Of a DNA stretch of 64,000 nucleotides, positions 47,013 through 59,414 are shown one piece after another; within the stretch, counting starts at the first letter, position 1, and each line of letters starts with the position of its first letter. Under the pieces are notes generated by a model, which was given only the letters and a program-made list of their open reading frames with translations, ran no database searches and had not been told where the DNA came from. Made by a program: the position numbers and the translations under genes. Origin of the DNA: Mayamaea pseudoterrestris (Eukaryota; Bacillariophyta; Bacillariophyceae; Sellaphorales; Sellaphoraceae); NCBI GenBank assembly GCA_027923505.1, contig BROI01000014.1, positions 744,001-808,000 of the forward strand, given 5' to 3'.

Positions 47013-47622
47013 GGTAATAATAGGGATGTATGGCTGATCGGTTGGTCGTTGCAATCGTTTCAAATTTGGCCAAACGTGAGAACGTGAGAACGCGAACGCG
47101 GAGTTTCCGTCGCTTCAGAGCCAGTACGACATATGCTAAGGTACCGATAGAAGATTATGACATGATGTGCTTGAAGAGAAGTTGACTCCAAGCCCAGCTG
47201 GCAGAGCCAGATATTCTTAATTCCATACATTGGCTCTTGACCATCACCATCAGATACTAGAAAGCTGCATTATGATTGAGGGTGCTCAACAAGTTGAAAC
47301 CCTGGCTGGTGCCTCAGAGTACTGCAATGCTTGAAGGGTGTCGGCTTGAATCGGAGACAAACTTGCTTTAAATTTCATTTCTTCCAGCCAACAGCCTACC
47401 GTACACACTGTGCTAAGCATATTCATGAGTGCTTTATCGTACAAGGTGTTACTGTAGGATCAGGGATCGGATGGAAGCTCACTCTGGTGGGATTAGGTAA
47501 TGTTAGCTGCGATAAGAAGCCAGCAACATTGGCTCCATGCTTCTATAGACTCGTATCTCAAGCTACTGCAGTTATAGTCAAAGTTGATGCTATCATGGTA
47601 CTATCTACGGTAGTCAATTTGT
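47013..47622. other. Intergenic between ATP23 and L28
   Basis: No gene; the 101-codon frame at 47331-47636 is not supported. The ATP23 side has a near-match to the promoter motif (GTCGTACTGG on the minus strand, 47130-47121), and GTACCGATAG at 47141. It also contains possible satellite relics (next entry). Confidence 0.5.
47302..47520. repeat. Possible diverged satellite relics outside the arrays
   Basis: CTGGCTGGTGCCTCAGAGTACTGCAATGC (47302-47330; central words only are diagnostic) agrees with the satellite CTGGCTGGTGTCTCAGGGG...GCAATG region at about 23 of 29 positions. A weaker match (GGTAATGTTAGCTGCGATAA, near 47496) lies about one unit length downstream. By eye only. Confidence 0.35.
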
Positions 47623-48125
47623 TTAGAAATCCTTGAGGTTGACTTCAAACTTCTTTGCCGCCTTGTCAATGTTTCCAATCTTTTGGACTGTTTTAATGCC
47701 TTTGGTGCTAATTCGTAAACGCACCGTGCGGTTTAAGTCTTCCGAAAAATATCGCTTCCACTGGAGATTGACATGTTGGACCTTCTTGTTACGAATGTGT
47801 GAAAATGTCACAACACGGGCTTGTCGGTTGGGTCTTTTGCCAAGCAAGTCGCACACTCGCGCTCGCATAGTCATGGTGTTGCTTGACTGTGGAATCTGTT
47901 TGATTGAAAGCGATAAGTAATTAGACCAATTGATCGATCGGCAACGATTTATTGCAAAAGTAGTGCAACCGCCGCCGACGAAGAAAGGGCCGAAGTGCAT
48001 CATGATGCAGCACTTACCGGAGTTGATCGCGCTCCAAAGACTGGCGCATGCGCCCCGAATCCGGAGACGGTGCTCACAAGAGCCAAGAGTAGCAACACAA
48101 CGCGGTTCATGATCGACATTCCCAT
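47623..48125 (-). CDS. Plastid ribosomal protein bL28, nuclear-encoded
   Basis: Exons 48125-48018 and 47895-47623 (intron 122 bp) give 126 residues. The first exon encodes a signal peptide (VVLLLLALVSTVSG) ending before FGAHAPVFGARSTP, the Phe-led plastid transit motif; the second carries the mature bacterial-type L28 beginning RARVCDLLGKRPNRQARV, with NLQWKRYF and VRLRISTKGIKT typical of the cyanobacterial/plastid form. The protein sits in the large subunit of the plastid ribosome. The targeting exon and ribosomal exon are cleanly separated by the intron, a common arrangement after gene transfer to the nucleus. Confidence 0.92.
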
Positions 48126-48341
48126 GGTCTTTGGGTGATGGGTAAGCGGGAGAAGGTCGAGAGGTGCAGCTGCGTCGCGCCGACAGTGGGTTGATGCATC
48201 GGGTCATGAGGCATCCCGTGCGTCAGCGTTTTTATGTCGGATGCGACAGGATGACGTTTTGCTAAGAAATTCTTCATCTCGACGACGAATCCACTTCCAT
48301 CTTTGTTGTTATTTATACGAGTATTAGCTACTGTTGACAAC

Positions 48342-49346
48342 ATGCCATCCGAAATTGCAAGAAAGGATGACTCTAAGGCAATAGAGCTTTTGAAGAAGCG
48401 GCTATCAGGCTTTGAAACGGAGGAGGGTCGGCTCAAGGGCTTCTCGTACCAACCGCGAGTGAATGACGTGATCATCACAACGACTCCCAAGGTAGGAATT
48501 TGAGCTTGAAACGTTAAGCGTTCGAGTCCTTGCATCAATCTCATTACATACGTGGCTATGCAGGCCGGGACTACTTGGATGCAGCAAATCTGCCACCAAC
48601 TCCGATCCGATGGTGACATGACATTTGACGAAATAAGCGAAGTCGTTCCATATATTGAGCTGGCCTTTGACCAAGGTCAAGATCTTGAATCGGCTCAGTT
48701 TGGACATGACGATGAACTGCCGCGCCTATTCAAGACGCATGTCTGGGAGCCACATTGTCCGAAGGCGCCCAAGACGATTGTTGTCCTGCGACATCCAAAC
48801 GATGTTTTAGTCAGCTTCTACCACTTCTTTGAAGACTGGTTCTTTGAGCCTGGGACTCTTAGTTTGGAATCATTTGCGGAGGAGTTTTGGCTGGCACGGG
48901 GAATCCCGCAGTGTCGAATGGAGAATGCATCATACTTTTACCATTTAACGTCATGGTACGCTCGCCGCGCCGACGAAACAGTCTTGTTTGTCTTTTACGA
49001 AGACTTGAAGGAAGACCTGGAAGAACAAGTCACTCGCATAGCTCGCTTCTTGTCGACGAGCCGTCACGATTTGTCTAAATCCGTGCCAAAATGTGTCGAG
49101 CTGTCTTCCTTTGAGGTTATGAAAGCAAACGAAGTAAAGTTCAACGAGAAGCTGTCCAAGCTGACAAGGAACGAGGCATGCGGACTCCCCAAAACCGCTG
49201 GCATGAGCAAGACCAAAATTCGTCGAGGCAATTGTGGTGTAGAGCTTTCGATTGAACTGCGAGCGCGTATCGATGCGAAATGGCACGACATTGTCAAACC
49301 AGTCACCGGGTGCGATGACTACAATCAATTGCGCGAGCAATTTTAA
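48342..49346 (+). CDS. Cytosolic-type sulfotransferase (PAPS-dependent)
   Basis: Exons 48342-48491 and 48564-49346 (72-bp intron) give 310 residues. Visible: the 5'-phosphosulfate loop TTPKAGTTWMQQI spanning the intron (residues about 47-59), the 3'-phosphate site RHPNDVLVSFYHF (about 127-139), FVFYEDLKEDLEEQVTRIARF, and a shortened GxxG region in RRGNCG. Enzymes of this family move sulfate from PAPS to hydroxyl or amine groups of small molecules. There is no signal peptide or membrane span. The acceptor is unknown. Confidence 0.9.
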
Positions 49347-50008
49347 TGTAATAGACGGAGTTAACATTCTATTATATGTTACTCCTAGAGTCCCTGTCGC
49401 TTCTTTTCCGCCAAGACTGTTTGGAGGCGCGCATTCTCCTTTCTGTTGTGCAGGCATTCGAAATAATCTTCGTGCTGATCCTTGCAACTTCTGATGAGTT
49501 CGCCATCCTTCTTTCCGGTGTAAATTTGCTTTCTAAAATTGGTCTGATTTAGCGGAATCAAAAGTCATTCAAAGTACCGTGAGTACATATGATGAAAATG
49601 TGAAAGAGGATTGTCGCTGTTTGCCAATCGCAAAATCTCAGTCGACGTACCTCACATGCCAAAAAATCCTGAAAGAATCCATAGCAGCGGCCAGTTGTGC
49701 CACTAACACTTAATCCACTCGACATGTTGTATCAATGAAATGTAAACGTATAGCGCTAGAGCAATTGTGCAGAACAGGCGTTCGAACTTATCGAACGTGA
49801 AGTCGTCGTCATCATGGTGAAGCGCGACGAAAGGACGACCTTAAACGTCGTACCGGTACATGGTACACTTTCGACCAGACTCGGGCTAGCCGGGACTTGC
49901 CCGTCGAGCGACGAAGCGATCGCCCAAACTTTTGAAACCGTCTGCCTTTGTTATACTTGTATCATAGTTCAATTGTCTCGCTTGTCGTTCCATCAACATT
50001 GCACCTAT
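49347..50008. other. Intergenic, 5' region of the WD40 gene
   Basis: No gene recognised. It has a perfect inverted repeat CGTTCGA (49779-49785)/TCGAACG (49791-49797) and the 13-bp motif at 49847-49859. An open frame upstream of 50009 (from 49814) is read as 5' untranslated sequence. Confidence 0.5.
49847..49859 (+). promoter_or_regulatory. GTCGTACCGRTAC motif, copy 4
   Basis: GTCGTACCGGTAC, 150 bp upstream of the preferred ATG (50009) of the WD40 gene and in its orientation. Its position supports that start over the ATG at 49814, which would put the motif inside the coding region. Confidence 0.5.
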
Positions 50009-50554
50009 ATGACAGCTAGCAAAAAGCGATCTATTTTGATGGAGGATGAAGAGAAGGCGCTGATGGCTGCTGATCACCCAACCGTGCTATCCGATCATCC
50101 CGACGAGGACGCTTTGGCTGTCGGCCTTGAAATTCTTGACATTGCAAGCTTGACAGGACTTGAACGTTGCAATACACCTCCAACTGACTTTAAGACTGTG
50201 AATTACCTCCCAGACTCTCCTATTAGTCGCTTTCGACGCGACAACGATCCTTCCCCAACGACAAGCTCATCGGAAGATGATGGCGAATGCTACGAGGAAA
50301 AGAAGACAGATACATGCCATGACGATTTATCGCTCGATGCGGTGCTAGCGAGAGAGATTCGTGCATCACGTCGTCGAGCCAACTCGTGTAGTAGCAGCAC
50401 TGGTGAAATGGCTGCAAGGGAAGATCGGGTCCAACACTTGGTTCAGAAGGCCCTCTGCAGTCCAAGAACTAATTCCTATGTGCGACCAGTCGGCAAGGAG
50501 TCTTGCTACAGTCCAGTTCAGAAACCCTGTGTATATATACCAATTGCGGCTGCT

Positions 50555-50585
<31 letters not shown>

Positions 50586-53500
50586 ATGATGATGACGCCA
50601 TCGACTCGGCTTATGCTTCGCTTGGTGAAGCCATGAAACCTCGTCATCGTCCACTCTCTGTTACAGAGCAGGGACGGAGAGCATCGACTTCTGATTTGTA
50701 TCCAAACAAGTTACAGCAGTTCAGCAAGGAGCCAAGAGTTGGTAGATTTGTTCGTCGTAGCTTTAATGAAGGCGATTTGAAACATGATTGGTCGAGTTTG
50801 CTTGATGAGGAATCTAGCAATTTGCATGGAATCAGAAGTGATGAGGATGACGCCGACGAGGAGGAGCAAGCTTTTGTCAAGAATGCTTCTTCCAATCAGA
50901 AACTACGTGATACGGAAGAGGAATTGGTACAAAGGCCTGCAGTGTTGCGCGTCGGTATTTCTGACCAGATCAAGCCTGAAACTTGTGGTGCTATCGACCA
51001 AGGTTTACGAATACCTGACCTGGACGACATTGTACGACACACGAGGAGTCCCGAGGCAATGGAAGTGGAGGAAGATGAAGAGCAGGCCCGAAAGACTGCT
51101 CGCTTTGCCGAGAGTGTGAGATATAGTTCGAACCAATTTACTAAAATAGAGCGATCGTACAGCAATGGAACCGAATTGAGCATGACAGAGTCGGAGGTTG
51201 GCTCGCTAGATGGGCTACCCTTGAAACTTCAGCAACGATGGATGCAAGAAGACTCGAGGCGAGAGAACATTATGCAAAATTTAGATGGTATTCCACGCAA
51301 GCAAATGACAAAAGGTGCGCAGCTTCATCTTCGTCCCAGTCGAAGTGACCTGTCAAGGGCGAGCTCAGTGACGGGAGAGAAGCGAAGGAATAAAAAGAAG
51401 CTGCGGGAAAATTCCTCGTCACTTTTTGAAGGCTGGTTCTCCAATTTGTTCGGCGGCATAAACGACATTCCTGAAGAAGATGAAGGGAAAGGCGACGACA
51501 GTGCTGATGGAGGTAATCAGCCTCGACCACGCGCAAGCCGATGGAGCGATGACGATACCTTTGCTATTTTAGGCTGCGCCAATATTATTCATACACAGCG
51601 CGATGAGACACGACCGCCCCCTATCATTCCCTCTTCGTTAATTCGGGTCGCTTGCCAGGTACCGCTAGCCATGTATACGGAAACGATTCATGCAGCAAAA
51701 GCCGATCCTCGGATGCAGTCCTGGGTGCATAATCACTTTTCCGTGCGTGATCGACCCGCTGAAGATGGAGCCTACCACCTTGGAAGGAGTCGAACGGTGA
51801 TCGTGCATGAAATTGCGAGAGGAAATTGGACATGGTGTACTGCTTGGTCACCAGACGGTAATTTACTAGCCGTTGCGACTGAGAACCATCACCTTGCTGT
51901 TATCGACACGACGAACTCGGCTGTTTGGCGGGTAAGGCATGATCGAAAATTATCTGGACCGGCGAGGAATGGCACTACTCACTCAATTCGCTCAATCGCT
52001 TGGGGCGAGCACTATATTGCTATTGGTGGAACAGGGAATGCTGTCAGCATTTTGGCGCCTCATGAGCCCTATGAAATCCTACATACAATTCCAGATACTG
52101 GCTTTGTCGGATCGCTATCATGGAAGCCTGAATCGACAGACTTGGCCATTGCTAGTAGAGCGGGAAGAGGACTTGTTGTGAGAATAAGGCGACCAGCTGA
52201 TGCGTTCAAGGAAGGGAAATGCATGGTTGAAAGTCAAATCCTTCATGAAATTCACCGGAAGGGGTGGGTGAACAGTATTGCCTTCAGCCCCGGCGGTCGA
52301 TGCTTAGCGGTGGGTGATGCCGGAGGGCATTTATTGGTTTACAACTACTACGATGACGGAAATGTTCCGCTCGAAGTCGCCTTAATTAAATCATTCGTGC
52401 TTGATGATTCCATCATCGCTGTTCAATGGTCTGCCGATGGCCAATGGTTGTATGCTGGTGGCGAAGACTTTCGAGTAACTGTTGTTGAAACGCGGCACTG
52501 GGAAATTGTTCACCGAGTAAAGCGCGACCGATGGGTACAGTGCATAGCATCTTCGCATAGTGGGACGCATGTCGCCGTTGGTGGTGTCTCGTCTGAAATT
52601 TCTCTTCTTGACGTTGAGAATGGTTGGGACTCTGTCATGGGGATTGAATTGAATGGGCTGGTGCCGCTGTCTGCGAGTTGGCACCCTAAAGATCAGTATC
52701 TCTCTCTCACTGGTCAAAGTAACAGCATATTGGTTGTCGAAACGACGAATGCGCGTCATGTGCTTGGGCATCATCTCCTTTCTGTATCAAAAATCTTAGC
52801 TACGGAGTTCTCTCCCGACGGCCGCACGGCTATCATAGGAAATGATTACGGGTTGGTTACATTCTTTTCACTATCGGGTTCAACATTTGAGACTGCATAC
52901 GAGCTTGTGGTTCTGATGAACGACCGCTTATCGATTCAATGGAGTTCGAATGGAGTTTATGTTGCGATTGCATCCCAAGCAGGGGTGATCATTGTTGGCA
53001 GAGCTTCCGCAGAACAGCACAATGCGAGTTCTGTTCCACCTAAGATATCAGGCTTCTCTGTTCGCAAAGTCATTCGGGAGATAAAGCATTTGAACGCTGT
53101 GTCGATTGATTTCGAAAGTCAATACGTTGCCGTAAGTGGAAATGGCACTTGGATCTTAGATGCGGCTGCGGACTTCGCTGTCGTTCGAGATTGGTCGAGC
53201 GGCACCATTCATGCCAATGCATGGTCTCCTGACGGACGATGGTTGGCCACTATTGGCCATGATAAAGTGCTGACCATATATGATACCAGCGATATGCGCG
53301 TTGACCGATGGCGAGCAGTTTTCTCGGTTGCTTGCGACGATATTGGTCGTGCACTTGCGTGGGGACCTCTGATAGTAGGCGGCTTACTCTATCTTGCGTA
53401 TGGTGGCGACGCCCAAAAAGTGACGTAAGTATAGAGTTGTCTGTCTGAAATTTCGATTCTCTATCCTCGCTAATCCATCACTTTTGTAGCATTATGGAAG

Positions 53501-53937
53501 TCCGCACGCAGGAAGGAACATGGGAGACTGTTCTTCGAATTCCGCGAGCTGCAACGATTAACGCCTTAGACTGGAGCACAGACGGACTGCTTGCTGCAGC
53601 CATCGGAAACGGGACCGTTTCTATCATAGATTTGGCGTATCTGCAACTGGGATGCCCTGTGAATGAAATGGATTACAGCTGGCAGCGCCAGGCTCTTACG
53701 TGCTTTACAGAGATACGACGCAACCGCGGACATAACTCAATGCGCACTGTGCGTTGGATCCCCTCTGCGCCAGGTTCTGATAGTCTCCTTGCCGTCGGTG
53801 GCACGGACGGAGAAATTGAAATCGTCGATTTGACTGAGAAAGGCAGATGTAGAGGATATACCCGCGACAGCGTGCTTCGGGACCACAGTAGTCGGCACAA
53901 GGACATGCACTTGCAGCACAGCAAAGGATATGTCTAA
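50009..53937 (+). CDS. Large WD40-repeat protein with disordered acidic N-terminus
   Basis: Exons 50009-53424 and 53490-53937 (65-bp intron) give 1287 residues. The first 550 or so residues are low-complexity and acidic (a GAT-repeat codes for about ten Asp after an Ala run; many Ser, Glu, Arg). The rest has repeated WD40-like blades: WCTAWSPDGNLLAVATENHHLAVID, WVNSIAFSPGGRCLAVGDAGG, IIAVQWSADGQWLYAGGEDF and similar (each quoted in part). This suggests one or two beta-propellers acting as a scaffold. No known orthologue recognised. A start at 49814 would add 65 residues of unsupported sequence. The C-terminus (DMHLQHSKGYV) could change if a further intron exists. Confidence 0.75.
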
Positions 53938-54284
53938 GCATTGACATCCAATGCATGGGTAAATGCAGGTATTTAACAAACACTGACATTTTATCAGTCA
54001 TTTTCTTAGCCACACAACGTCCATTAGTTATCGAAGAATGTTCAAGCGTAGTTAGGTTAAACGGAGGCTATCAGCATATTGTAATAAGCGCATTCCTTGG
54101 AGACATTATGTTGTGGAACTATTGGTCATGCAAACCGCGCCGGAGCAATTCGGCGGGAGCATTTGGTTCACCTCATGACCTGTTCGCTTCGACCAAGCAA
54201 ATTTGCGATTTCACTTGCTCGATTTGTTCTTCGGGCGATCATTGCTCAGCTCGACTTACCCATCATCCATTTAATCACTGCATC
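53938..54284. other. Intergenic between the WD40 gene and MRTO4
   Basis: Nothing recognised. An open frame runs into the MRTO4 first exon, but the family N-terminus (MPKSKRSR) marks the start. Confidence 0.5.
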
Positions 54285-55081
54285 ATGCCCAAGTCTAAGA
54301 GATCTCGTCCAGGTACGTGAACAACTCCGAGGTTGCATGCTTGCATGATTCGCCATGGTAGGTCATGGTGCTTTTTCTCACACAGTTTTATCGCTGCAAT
54401 GCTGATTTGCTTGGAACGATAGTCGCCTTGACACAGACGGAAAAGAAGGGCACTCGCGAGCACAAAACTCAATATATCCAGCAAGTCCGGGATGCCATTG
54501 ATGCACACAAGGGTCTCTACTTATTTCATTTCGAGAACATGCGCAGCAGCAAATTCAAGGACGTTCGCCTTTACTTTCGAGACGATGAGTCTCGTATCTT
54601 TTTGGGCAAGAATAAGTTGCTGCAGATTGCGTTGGGGCGTACGGAAGAGGAAGAGTACCAGGAGAATCTCCATCATGTCGGAAAGCGCATAAAGGGAGGA
54701 AGCGTTGGTTTGTTGCTGACTTCGTTGCCGCGGCAGCAGGTTGAGTCATACTTTGAGCAATGGGAAGAGCCGGATTTTGCTCGATCTGGCAGCGAGTCTC
54801 CGGAACAGGTGATGGTGACGAATGAGATGCTTGCTGCTTTCCCAGTGAGTATGATGGAGCAATTTCGTAAGCTGGGCATGCCTGTCGAGATCAAGAATGG
54901 CAAACTGTTGCTGACTGATCGCGAGGAATGGAGGCTCTGCAAACAAGGAGAGAATCTCAGTGCTGAGAAGTGCAAGTTGCTGGTTCATTTTGAAAAGAAA
55001 TTGTCAAAGTTTAAGGTCCAATTGGCGGCATATTGGTCGAAGGGAGCGTTTGAGCTGCTTGACGATGTTGCGATGGAATGA
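54285..55081 (+). CDS. MRTO4: Ribosome assembly factor Mrt4/MRTO4
   Basis: Exons 54285-54312 and 54423-55081 (110-bp intron) give 228 residues. Mrt4 is a nucleolar paralogue of stalk protein P0 that holds the P0 site on pre-60S particles and is later exchanged for P0. The first exon encodes only MPKSKRSRP plus one base; joined it reads MPKSKRSRPVALTQTEKKG, the family start. IRGGSVGLL-type text (IKGGSVGLLLTSLPRQQVESYF), FARSGSESPE and the MEQFRKLGMPVEIKNGKLLL block follow family order, and there is no acidic P-protein tail. Confidence 0.92.
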
Positions 55082-55656
55082 TGTTTGCTGCGACATCTTC
55101 CATTCAAGTATTTAGTCGCTTCTTAATGATAATATACTTGCTCTCTGGTAGCAGTGAATCATGTTGGTAATGCTGGTTGCTCTGGCGGGACCAGTGGGGC
55201 CCAATTTCCTAGCTCTAGCGTAGTACGTCGGACGTGCAGTAGCTACTTTGACTTTGACATTTAAAACCGGTGCGACTGCGACAAGCAACACAATGTTCCG
55301 TTTCTCGTCTGGGCGTCATCCGTGCAACCCGAAACCGCAACCACGTGTCGTGACCTCGGCTGGCAGTCAACGAGTAGACTACTCTTAACGACAGTGAGAA
55401 GAGCACCGGGCGCCGGCATACCCTGGCCTCTCTCCATGCTTGCCATTGATTGTCATAAAGCTCTTTGTACTTGCACTGCTATCGAGGAGTCGTTAAGGAA
55501 GTGAAAGATAAAGGAGATATAGCCTTGAAGAAAGAGGTCAGCTTGGTAGATTGCACCTCGCCTGCTGCCATTACTTGATTCGGCAGTGCTGCCTTCGCGC
55601 GTTTTGGACCATTTTCTCGCTTCCACAAAACAAAATTAAATTCTTTTGCTTTAACA
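55082..55656. other. Intergenic between MRTO4 and the TBL1-like gene
   Basis: No gene or repeat recognised; only short frames on both strands. Confidence 0.5.
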
Positions 55657-58216
55657 ATGTCCGACCCTCCATCAGATGACAATACGAGACTACCGTCGAT
55701 GCCGTCTCGAATGAGTCTGACGAGCGATGAGGTGAACTATCTCATATTCAGGTATGCAACAGCTGTTTTCGGAAGGAGGGCGTACGAGAGGTGGCTGTTT
55801 GTTGATGTATTAGGGATCTCTCGTTATGCTTTCGTTCGCTATAATTTCGACTCCTACTGATTCGGACGTTTTTTGTTTATGTAGGTATCTGCAAGAGTCC
55901 GGATTTGTACATTCTGCATTTTCCTTCGCACATGAGAGCATGTTATCTCGCACCAGTCTTCGAGCAGTGGATAGGAGCTTGCCACCAGGAGCTCTGATAG
56001 CATTTTTACAAAAGGGTTTGCAGTATATTGGTATTGAGGAAACTTTGTTGCAGCAAGAGCAGCTGCAGGAAGAGAGGATATCGGCCGATACTGCTCTTTC
56101 GGAGCTTGCAGACTTTACCTTACTTTCTCCAGCGACTCTTTCGGCGTTGTCGCGACCCAATCCGCCGATACAGCTAAATGTATCACCTGCCGCTGCAGCA
56201 GCTGTCATACGAGCAAGGCTCGAAAATGAGATGATGCTGCAACCGAATTCACTCACTCTGGCGCAGCAGCAAGAAACGGCGAACTTTACACGTCAAGCGA
56301 TTGCGGCACAGGCAGCGGCCCAAATGGTTTCTTTACAGCAGCAATTATTATTAGGAAGCGCCCATCACAATCACAGTTATGATAATGGTCAAAGTTCGGG
56401 GCTTGGTGCGGATCAGCAGCAAAACTCATTGTCAGCGCAACAACAACGTGCGCTGGAAATTTTGTCGTTGCAACAGTCCTCACAGCTGCCTCAACAGCCG
56501 CTGGCGGAAGCAGCAAACTTGCAGCTAATAGGCGCAGCTGCGACGTCGCTCGCGAATAACCTGAATAATAAGCGTGCGACCTCAGGCGCCAAGCGAGGCC
56601 CAAAACGACAAAAGAAGACAAAGTCTGACCCTGGTGCCGATGGCAATAGTTCGTCGCTTGTACCTGCTCGACGCACAAGTTTAGAGAGCTCATCTGCAAG
56701 GAGTGAAGGTGAGGACGGAGAAGACGAAGTTGAAGATATTGGTGAAGAGAGCGAGGCATTGCAAAGAATAGAAGCTGCACCGCCCTTGTCGCCCCGGCAA
56801 GCGAACGATTCGACTGCTACGTTGTCAGTGCCAACAGCGATGGAAATCGACGATGACAACGATGAGCAGCAAGACGCCAACAAAAGTATGTCAACCAATT
56901 CTCGACACGGAGTTTTACAGCCATCGTTAAGTAGTAGTGGAATGCCAGGGCTTGTGAATGGAGAAAGCGAGAATTATCAGCAGCACAACCACCACAGTGT
57001 CGACAATACTGGCAACGGCAGTGTCGTTATTGAGGTCGATTCGCAAATTGGATCAGCTATGACTAGGTCAGGACCGTCTGAGGCTGATCCAGAGGATCAG
57101 GTGACTGCTGCGAATAATGATGAGATTCTTCTTTTGCAAATGCACGAATCGGAAGTGTTCATGTGCGCCTGGAACCCTGTTTTTACAAGCCTAATTGCCA
57201 CTGGAAGCGGTGACGCCTCTGCACGGATATGGGAAATGTCAGGAGGCAAGGCCAAAGCAGGTCTGAAAACCGTTAAATTACTTCCTCACGGCACCGATGC
57301 AAGCGACAAGAAGAACAAGGATGTGACGACATTGGAGTGGTCAATGAATGGAGAATACCTAGCGACTGGTAGCTATGATGGAATTGCTCGAGTCTGGTCG
57401 CGTAATGGCGCTCTCCTGCACACTCTGCGCAAGCATACTGGGCCTATCTTTTCATTGAAATGGAATAAAGCTGGTAACTATCTTCTGTCTGGTAGCTACG
57501 ACACGACGGCGATTGTTTGGGATGTGTCGGAAGAGAAGCAAGATCCTGTTATTCAGCAGTTTACTGATCACGAAGCACCAGCGCTTGATGTCGACTGGAG
57601 GGACAATGATACGTTTGCTACGTGCTCAACCGACAAGACTGTTCACATTCATCGAGTTGGTTCCTCGACGCCGTTAAAGATATACAGGGGACATAACGAC
57701 GAAGTCAATGCTGTCAAATGGGACCCGTCTGGCGTTTACTTGGCGAGCTGCTCGGATGATTGTACGGCGAAAGTGTGGGAGGTCAGCTCCGACCGAGCTG
57801 AACCTCTTTACGATTTCACCAGCCACCGACAAGAGATTTACACTGTTAAATGGAGTCCGACTGGGCCAGGCTCCACCAATCCAAGCAAGCGACCGTTACT
57901 GGCTACCGCATCTTTCGATGGGACGGTTCGATTGTGGAATATTTCGGACGGGTCATGCTTTGCAGTGTTCAGCCGACATCGAGACTCTGTGTACTCGGTA
58001 GCCTTTTCTCCCTCGGGCGATTACTTGTCAAGCGGTTCATTAGCTGGTCAAATGTACATTTGGGACATTGCAATTGGACAGCCAGTGAAGAGCTTCAAGG
58101 GCAAGGGTGACATTTTCGAAGTGGCATGGAACAAGGAAGAGACCCGCGTCGCTGCTTGCTTCTCGTCGAATGCCGTAGCAGTTATTGACTTTGATAAGTC
58201 ATTACTACCATCGTAA
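55657..58216 (+). CDS. TBL1/TBL1XR1-like WD40 corepressor subunit (plant HOS15 type)
   Basis: Exons 55657-55751 and 55885-58216 (133-bp intron) give 808 residues. The N-terminus is a LisH motif split by the intron ([24 protein letters not shown]), followed by GALIAFLQKGLQYIGIEETL, as in TBL1. A long Gln/Ala-rich and acidic linker with a basic patch (KRGPKRQKKTK, nuclear signal) follows, then about eight WD40 blades from about residue 455 (HESEVFMCAWNP; LLPHG; LEWSMNGEYLATGSYDG; HTGPIFSLKWNKAGNYLLSG). TBL1 proteins bridge histone deacetylases and corepressors in the nucleus. The family is about 510-580 residues; the extra length is the linker. Confidence 0.9.
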
Positions 58217-58442
58217 TCCTTTTGTTAACTTGTATACTCTGCCTTCTACTTGGAGTGACAATCAATAAAATTGGTAGCAGTTTTCCTCGGCGATGCTCAG
58301 TGAGAACCTTTGCGACACCAAGATTCTCGACTATTTCCTCATGGCCATGGAGGAAATGCTGCTCGCGTGATGGACCATATAGATCGAATAGATCGAAGGC
58401 TACCGGCAGTCTTTCATCACTCTATTACGAACGTCATTGATC

Positions 58443-59300
58443 ATGTCAACAACAAATACCGCAGTAACCTCGGTCGCCGACCCAGCAGTGCCAAGCGTAC
58501 CACTCACACCGCGGATGGAGAATGTCACCGTGTGTCTTCCTCTGATTCGTGGCAGCGTAGCTTTCTATCTAGGAAAGAAGGCAGATGAATTCCAAACTCA
58601 TCGATGGACATTGTACTTGCGGGGTCCTAACAATGAGGACTTGTCTCAAGTCATTTCCAAGGTTGTTTTTCAGTTGCATCCATCCTTCGCCGAGCCGACG
58701 AGAGAGCAAACAGCGCCTCCGTACGAAGTGACGGAAACGGGATGGGGAGAGTTTGAGGCGCAGATCAAAGTGCATTGGAAGGATCCATCAGAGAATCCAG
58801 TCATGGTGGGTTGTCTTGAAGATGTATAAAACATATAAAACAACGCATCTCGTCACACTCACATCATCATCCTTTCGCTTTCGATTCAGTTCTCTCACGC
58901 CATCAAGCTGTATCCTCCTGGAACAGTGGCTACCACAATTCCCGTTGAGACTGATACACCCGTCGTATGGGAATCGTACGATGAAGTCGTGTTCACCGAC
59001 CCGACGGAATCATTTTACAAACAACTCGAGCGACTAGCATCGCTCCCCTCGGTGGAATACTCGCAACAAGCTCACTTTCAGCAATTTAGTGATACAGAGG
59101 ATGCGCAAGCATTGCTGGAGGCTCAAAAGTTTCTGCAAAAGGAACTGGGAACAGTTAAGGAGCGACTTGGGCTACTCGACACTGATATGGGAGCAGTGGA
59201 GGAAGCGATGCGAGCCATCCACGAAAAGCGAGCCTCCAAGGCGCGCGCTGCTGCGACTGCGGCAAGTCCTAGTGCGGCGAGTAAGAAGCAAAAGACCTGA
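58443..59300 (+). CDS. YEATS4: YEATS-domain protein GAS41/Yaf9
   Basis: Exons 58443-58805 and 58890-59300 (84-bp intron) give 257 residues. The YEATS domain (about 30-125) shows HRWTLYLRGPNNEDLS, KVVFQLHPSF, PPYEVTETGWGEFEAQIKVHW, with the aromatic acyl-lysine pocket residues in ETGWGEF. A C-terminal coiled coil follows (KELGTVKERLGLLDTDMGAVEEAMR). GAS41/Yaf9 reads acetylated histone H3 in NuA4/TIP60 and SWR1/SRCAP complexes. The ATG at 58443 is chosen; the end (ASKKQKT) is basic. Confidence 0.92.
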
Positions 59301-59414
59301 TAACAACTGTTCACATTCTATATACATTCAAAGTATCGCTATTTACTCCGTCGCGACTCTCAACTGTTTGCGCTGTTCAGTCCTTGCGGTATACAGTACT
59401 ACAAGCGTGCTCAC

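Noticed and set aside
47331-47636. 101-codon plus-strand ORF
   Set aside because: No family; overlaps possible satellite relics and the end of L28.
49814-50008. N-terminal extension of the WD40 protein from an upstream ATG
   Set aside because: It would place the promoter-like motif inside the coding region and adds residues unlike the rest; the ATG at 50009 is preferred.
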